Assembly (NCBI RefSeq): GCF_001646865.1 | Contig: NZ_LRRB01000203.1 | Span: 1-48,064, forward strand | Origin: Aldersonia kunmingensis | GTDB taxonomy: Bacteria > Actinomycetota > Actinomycetes > Mycobacteriales > Mycobacteriaceae | DNA: 48,064 nucleotides | Direction: 5' to 3' | Shown here: in pieces, positions 44,421-48,064 of the stretch | How the letters are laid out: the number at the start of each line of letters is the position of its first letter | Numbering within the stretch: the stretch's first letter is position 1 | Notes under the pieces: generated by a model | The model's input: the letters and a program-made list of their open reading frames with translations, nothing else | What the model was told of the DNA's origin: nothing | Databases searched by the model: none | Translations under genes and position numbers: made by a program

Positions 44421-45548
44421 ATGCCGCGGACGCTGCTGGTGACCAATGACTTCCCGCCGAGGCCCGGCGGTATCCAGTCGTATCTGCACGCGCTGGCCAC
44501 CCGGTTGCCCGCGGACGACCTCGTCGTCTATGCGCCGCGGTGGCGCGGCGACAGCCACAAGCGCTTCGACGAGAAGCAGCCGTACGAAGTGGTCCGGCAT
44601 CCGACGACCCTGATGCTGCCGACTCCGCTGGTGGCCCGTCGCGCGGCGAAGCTGATCGCCTCGCGCGAATGCGACTCGGTGTGGTTCGGCGCTGCGGCAC
44701 CGCTCGCGCTGCTCTCGCCGGTGCTGCGCTCCGCCGGTGCGCGCCGCATCGTGGCCAGTACCCACGGTCACGAGGTCGGCTGGTCGATGCTGCCCGGAGC
44801 GCGCCAGGCGTTGCGCGTGATCGGCGACCACACCGATGTCGTCACCTACGTGAGCCGCTACACCCGCGGACGGTTCGCCTCGGCCTTCGGGCCGCACGGC
44901 GCACTGGAACATGTGCCGCCCGGCGTGGACAGCGACAAATTCCGGCCGGATTCCGGTGCTCGTGCCGAACTGCGCGCACGGTACGGACTCGGTGACCGGC
45001 CGACCGTGCTGTGCTTGTCTCGGCTGGTGCCGCGAAAGGGGCAGGACGCCCTGATTCGGGCTCTGCCCAAGGTTCGCTCCCGGGTGGATGGCGCAGTTCT
45101 GGTGATCGTCGGTGGCGGGCCCTATGAGGACGCGTTGCACCGCCTCGCGCAGAAGTGCGGGGTCGCCGAGCACGTCGTGTTCACCGGCGGCGTGCCCAGC
45201 GCGGAACTTGCCGCACACCACACGATCGCGGACGTGTTCGCCATGCCCTGCCGGACCAGGGGAGCGGGTCTGGACGTGGAGGGGCTCGGGATCGTCTTCC
45301 TGGAGGCCTCCGCGAGCGGGGTGCCCGTCGTTGCGGGCACCTCGGGTGGCGCACCCGAAACGGTTATCGAGGGCAAGACCGGCCAGGTCGTGGACGGTCG
45401 TTCGCTCGACGCGATCGCGGATGCGGTCGCCGATCTGCTCGCCGACCCCGATCGGGCAGCAGCCATGGGCAAGGCTGGGCGGGCCTGGGTCGAACGGGAC
45501 TGGCGCTGGGACACCATGGCCGGCCGATTGGACGACCTGCTGCACTGA
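44421..45548 (+). CDS. pimB: Phosphatidylinositol monomannoside mannosyltransferase PimB
   Basis: A GT4-family enzyme (GT-B fold) adding the second mannose from GDP-mannose to PIM1 at the inner face of the membrane, needed for PIM, LM and LAM lipoglycans of Mycobacteriales. 375 residues from MPRTLLVTND with the FPPRPGGIQSY opening, HGHEVGW acceptor region, CLSRLVPRKG of the donor domain and the EGLGIVFLE motif (Glu287 and Glu295). Context matches Rv2188c; the adjacent fadD15 of M. tuberculosis is absent. Leaderless -10 supports the start. Confidence 0.9.
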   Translation: MPRTLLVTNDFPPRPGGIQSYLHALATRLPADDLVVYAPRWRGDSHKRFDEKQPYEVVRHPTTLMLPTPLVARRAAKLIASRECDSVWFGAAAPLALLSPVLRSAGARRIVASTHGHEVGWSMLPGARQALRVIGDHTDVVTYVSRYTRGRFASAFGPHGALEHVPPGVDSDKFRPDSGARAELRARYGLGDRPTVLCLSRLVPRKGQDALIRALPKVRSRVDGAVLVIVGGGPYEDALHRLAQKCGVAEHVVFTGGVPSAELAAHHTIADVFAMPCRTRGAGLDVEGLGIVFLEASASGVPVVAGTSGGAPETVIEGKTGQVVDGRSLDAIADAVADLLADPDRAAAMGKAGRAWVERDWRWDTMAGRLDDLLH

Positions 45549-45555
45549 CGCCCGG

Positions 45556-45627
45556 CGCGCACCTTCTCGCGCTGCCGCGCATGCCTGGGCGTGCCTGGGC
45601 GTGCGCGATGACCTGGAAAGGTGCGCG
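45556..45627. repeat. Palindromic intergenic repeat, copy C
   Basis: A 72-bp element between pimB and the SRPBCC gene with perfect 10-bp arms CGCGCACCTT (45556-45565) and AAGGTGCGCG (45618-45627). Inside, TGCCTGGGCG is tandemly doubled (45582-45601), so without the second unit its length is 62 bp. The core matches copy D at 417-475. Confidence 0.7.
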
Positions 45628-45667
45628 GCGAGATCAGGGCGCAACCGGTCCGGGCACGGCGTGGCGA

Positions 45668-45673
45668 TAGGCT
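45668..45673 (+). promoter_or_regulatory. -10 box for the SRPBCC gene, leaderless start
   Basis: TAGGCT ends 7 nt before the GTG at 45681. Confidence 0.5.
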
Positions 45674-45680
45674 CCGTGGG

Positions 45681-46055
45681 GTGAGCAGCATTCAGGTCGC
45701 CGATCAGACCTTCGTCGCCGGCCCGCCCGAGCGGGTTGCCGAGGTGATCGCATCCCCGTCGAAATGGCGGCAGTGGTGGCCCGACCTCGTCCTCGACGTG
45801 CGAGAAGACCGTGCGGAGAAGGGAATTCGCTGGTCGATCGGGGGCCCGTTGGACGGGACCATGGAGATCTGGCTCGAGCCGTCGCTCGATGGCGTGATCC
45901 TGCATTACTTCCTGCATGCCGAGCCCGCACCCGAGCATCCGCTGCGGAATCTCGCTGCCGCCAACAAGCAGCGCCGGGTCGCCGGAAAGCGGATGTCGTT
46001 CGAGGTCAAGGCCAAGATCGAGGCCGGTCGCCCGGCTGGTGAGCCCGCCGCCTGA
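45681..46055 (+). CDS. SRPBCC-fold protein (Rv2186c-like)
   Basis: A 124-residue small protein starting with GTG (SSIQVADQTF). The pattern TFVAGPPERVAEVIASPSKWRQWWPDL is typical of START/polyketide-cyclase folds, which bind hydrophobic ligands. It ends in a basic helix with GKRMSFEVKAKIEAGR. No catalytic residues stand out, and function is unknown. It precedes a second SRPBCC protein (TB16.3-like) and an ArsA-like ATPase in an order kept in mycobacteria. Confidence 0.75.
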   Translation: MSSIQVADQTFVAGPPERVAEVIASPSKWRQWWPDLVLDVREDRAEKGIRWSIGGPLDGTMEIWLEPSLDGVILHYFLHAEPAPEHPLRNLAAANKQRRVAGKRMSFEVKAKIEAGRPAGEPAA

Positions 46056-46091
46056 CAAGCGAAGGTGACGCGACTCGCTCCGCGCCGAACT

Positions 46092-46172
46092 GTGGCTTCA
46101 TCGCTCGCCCGTATTACCGTGGCTTCGCCCCTCGACGGGAATCGGCGCGAGTGGCTCCGCCCTCGACGGGCG
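46092..46172. repeat. Three imperfect ~30-bp direct repeats
   Basis: Units beginning GTGGCTTCATCG (46092), GTGGCTTCGCCC (46119) and GTGGCTCCGCCC (46151) are spaced 27 and 32 bp apart; the last two share GTGGCTYCGCC and CTCGACGGG. They lie in the 178-bp gap before the TB16.3-like gene, which holds no credible gene. Confidence 0.5.
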
Positions 46173-46233
46173 CATGCGCGATCGTGTGAGATAGGCAGTC
46201 TGACCGACCTGTCGGAAAGGAAGCGTTGCCGCA

Positions 46234-46671
46234 ATGGCCGACAAGACCAAGAGATCGATCGACATCGACGCGCCCTCGGACAAGGTCATGGACGTCATCG
46301 CCGACCTTGCCTCGTACCCCGAGTGGGTGTCCGCGGCGCAGTCGGTCGAGGTGCTCGAGTCCTACCCCGATGGCCGCCCCGCGACCGCACGGTTCGTACT
46401 CGATGCGGGAATGCTCAAGGACACCTACGATCTGCGGTACGAATGGGCACCGGACGGCAAATCCGTGCGGTGGCATCTCATCGCGGGCGGCCTGCAGAAG
46501 GCCCAGGACGGGGAGTACACCCTGGTGGATGCGCCGGGCGGGCAGACTTCGGTCACCTATGAGCTCACCGTTGACGTGAACATCCCGATGATCGGCATGT
46601 TCAAGCGCAAGGCCGAGAAGATGATCACCGACGCCGCCCTGAAGGAACTCAAGAAACGGGTCGAGGGCTGA
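46234..46671 (+). CDS. SRPBCC-fold protein (TB16.3/Rv2185c-like)
   Basis: A 145-residue polyketide cyclase/dehydrase-type START-fold protein. The opening KRSIDIDAPSDKVMDVIADLASYPEWVSA and the later VRWHLIAGG are typical of the family, which forms a hydrophobic cavity. The C-terminal helix (ALKEL-KKRVEG) closes the fold. Homologue TB16.3 of M. tuberculosis is abundant but its ligand is unknown. GGAAAGGAAG lies ~10 nt before the ATG. The next gene begins 38 bp after its stop, so the two are likely co-transcribed. Confidence 0.85.
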   Translation: MADKTKRSIDIDAPSDKVMDVIADLASYPEWVSAAQSVEVLESYPDGRPATARFVLDAGMLKDTYDLRYEWAPDGKSVRWHLIAGGLQKAQDGEYTLVDAPGGQTSVTYELTVDVNIPMIGMFKRKAEKMITDAALKELKKRVEG

Positions 46672-46709
46672 GCAAGACAACGGGCGGCGCACCGGGCCGA
46701 AGGACCGCA

Positions 46710-47972
46710 ATGGTCTCCAGCAAAGTCGAGTTCTTCGTCGGTAAAGGCGGGGCGGGCAAGACAACCCTCGCCTGTGCCGCCGCGATCGGCCATGCTGAGC
46801 GCGGCCGCCGGGTCCTGCTCGTATCGATTGACCAGGCGCATTCGGTCGCCGATGCGCTCGGCACGCGGATGGCCCACATGCCGGGCACCACGCCGGGCAT
46901 CCACCGGATCGCCGAAGGTTTCGACGCCCTCGAGATCGACTCGCTGGCACTGCTCGAACAGCGCTTCCGCGACATCGCCCGGTTGCTGAGTGCCGGCGGC
47001 GGTCATGAGCACGGCATCGACCTCGGGGCGCTCGACCCCGCCGAGATCACCGGATTGCCCGGCGTACAGGAACTACTTGCGCTCGGCGAGATCGTCGACC
47101 TCGCCGGCAGTGACGAGTGGGACGTCGTGATCGTCGACTGCGGCGCCACCGCGGACCTGCAGCGCACCATCGCCGCCCCGGCCTCGGTGCTCGGGTATCT
47201 CGAGCGGATCTGGCCACAGCACGAACGGGTCGGCGCCGCCATCGGCCAGGACCTTCGGCTCGCGGTCGTGGTGGCGACGCTCGAACGCGCAGTGTCGGCC
47301 GTGAGCGCCATCCGGGACCTGCTTGCCGACCGCGATCGGACGGGCGCGCAGCTTGTCACCGTGCCCGAACGGGTGGCGCTCGCCGAAGCCGCACGCACGC
47401 GCTCGGCGCTGGCGTTGCTCGGCCTGCGTCTCGACGCCGTGATCGTGAACAAGGTTCTCGACCAATTGGATTCGGCGTCGAACCCGACAACGGACCCGAT
47501 CGTCCGCTGGTACACCGAGCGCCGCCGGGAACAGCTCGAGGTGATCGGCGAGCTCGAGCGCGCGATGGCCGACGTGCCGATCATCGTCGCCGTACACACA
47601 GGCGCGGAGCCGGTAGGGTTGGCGTCTCTGGGGGAGCTCGCCGGAACCGTCTGTGAGGACTTCGCGGGTGGCGACGGTGCAGCGGGCGATACGTCGCCGT
47701 CGACGGTTCGGCTGGAATCCGGCGCTGGGGTGGACTCGATCTACGCCATGCGCCTGCACCTGCCACTCGTGGATCCTTCGAGTCTGAGCTTGGGTCGAGC
47801 GGAGGACGACTTGATCGTGGGGGCGGACGGTGTCCGGCAGCGTGTGCGGCTGGCATCGGTATTGCGCAGGTGCGACGTGGACAGTGCGGAACTCGACGGA
47901 CACAGCCTCGTCGTGCGGTTCCGGCCCAACCCCGACATCTGGCCGGCGAACGGAGACGGGGGTCCGCGGTGA
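46710..47972 (+). CDS. ArsA/Get3-type ATPase (Rv2184c-like)
   Basis: A 420-residue P-loop ATPase of the ArsA/Get3 group. The deviant Walker A KGGAGKTT (12-19) holds the signature lysine, and other motifs are IDQAHSVADAL (switch I) and VVIVDCGATADLQR (switch II). The C-terminal ~100 residues are a small beta-rich part as in related actinobacterial proteins. Arsenite-binding cysteines are not apparent, so arsenic export is unlikely. Get3-like membrane-protein handling is possible but unproven; in mycobacteria it follows TB16.3. It overlaps the next gene by 4 bp (GTGA). Confidence 0.8.
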   Translation: MVSSKVEFFVGKGGAGKTTLACAAAIGHAERGRRVLLVSIDQAHSVADALGTRMAHMPGTTPGIHRIAEGFDALEIDSLALLEQRFRDIARLLSAGGGHEHGIDLGALDPAEITGLPGVQELLALGEIVDLAGSDEWDVVIVDCGATADLQRTIAAPASVLGYLERIWPQHERVGAAIGQDLRLAVVVATLERAVSAVSAIRDLLADRDRTGAQLVTVPERVALAEAARTRSALALLGLRLDAVIVNKVLDQLDSASNPTTDPIVRWYTERRREQLEVIGELERAMADVPIIVAVHTGAEPVGLASLGELAGTVCEDFAGGDGAAGDTSPSTVRLESGAGVDSIYAMRLHLPLVDPSSLSLGRAEDDLIVGADGVRQRVRLASVLRRCDVDSAELDGHSLVVRFRPNPDIWPANGDGGPR

Positions 47973-48064
47973 GCGACGACCCGCACGGCGAGCTCGCGGA
48001 GGAGCTGCGGCTGCTCGTGGAATCCGTGCTCGCGCGCATGGAACCCGCCCTGCGCCGCGCCGCG
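47969..48064 (+). CDS. Start of a hypothetical protein (Rv2183c-like), cut by window end
   Basis: The GTG at 47969 overlaps the stop of the ATPase gene and the frame stays open to the window end. The 32 visible residues (starting VSDDPHGELAEELRLLVESV) are charged and helical. In M. tuberculosis a small conserved protein occupies this place. Function is unknown. Confidence 0.6.
   Translation, partial: MSDDPHGELAEELRLLVESVLARMEPALRRAA

Overview
The window is GC-rich chromosomal DNA from an actinobacterium of the order Mycobacteriales (Nocardia/Rhodococcus/Gordonia-like). Signs of this are the mycobacterial-type SOS boxes (TCGAAC-N4-GTTCGA), the actinobacterial bc1-aa3 genes (qcrCAB-ctaE with a di-haem QcrC), phosphatidylinositol mannoside synthesis (pimB) and many genes with a TANNNT -10 box 6-8 nt before an ATG/GTG start, which implies leaderless mRNAs. 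Gene order in two blocks matches, from memory, M. tuberculosis Rv2733c-Rv2718c (miaB to nrdR) and Rv2196-Rv2183c (qcrB to the ArsA-like gene), here placed side by side. The species cannot be fixed from the sequence.

Left third (1-15 kb): the end of an orphan immunity-like protein; a leftward gluABCD glutamate ABC transporter operon; a secreted CocE/S15-type hydrolase; then the housekeeping run miaB, a membrane protein, (leftward) DUF349 protein, LigB-like protein, miaA, dapF, hflX and a membrane-anchored secreted protein. miaB and miaA act in succession on tRNA A37.

15-21 kb: a complete fructose phosphotransferase system. deoR-fruK-fruA-ptsH run leftward and ptsI runs rightward from a shared control region that carries four contiguous 10-bp units, a likely operator for the DeoR-type repressor. 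A uracil/xanthine permease and an acyl-CoA dehydrogenase follow.

23.7-26 kb: the SOS/DNA-precursor block. lexA and a LysM membrane protein (ChiZ-like) diverge from a region with three SOS boxes, followed by nrdR. 26-31.3 kb: the large helicase HrpA and a class-III aminotransferase. 31.3-36.6 kb: a small membrane protein, a YiiX-like papain-fold protein, then qcrB, qcrA, qcrC and ctaE (leftward), the core of aerobic respiration.

36.7-48 kb: a small RraB-like protein, trpD, a stand-alone RAM-domain protein, a DnaQ-exonuclease/GIY-YIG fusion, a small cysteine-rich protein, then a cell-envelope run: a c-di-AMP (ydaO-type) riboswitch, two tandem NlpC/P60 hydrolases, a membrane-anchored HExxH protein and pimB, and finally two SRPBCC-fold proteins and an ArsA/Get3-type ATPase. 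No rRNA, tRNA, CRISPR, prophage or insertion sequence was seen.

The points most worth a second look are a family of short palindromic intergenic repeats (417-475, 37163-37220, 45556-45627, perhaps 25893-25951), the 10-bp operator array of the fructose cluster, the triple SOS-box region, the riboswitch-hydrolase unit with its small CxxC neighbour, and the recurrent leaderless-promoter pattern. No clearly unprecedented multi-gene system was recognised.
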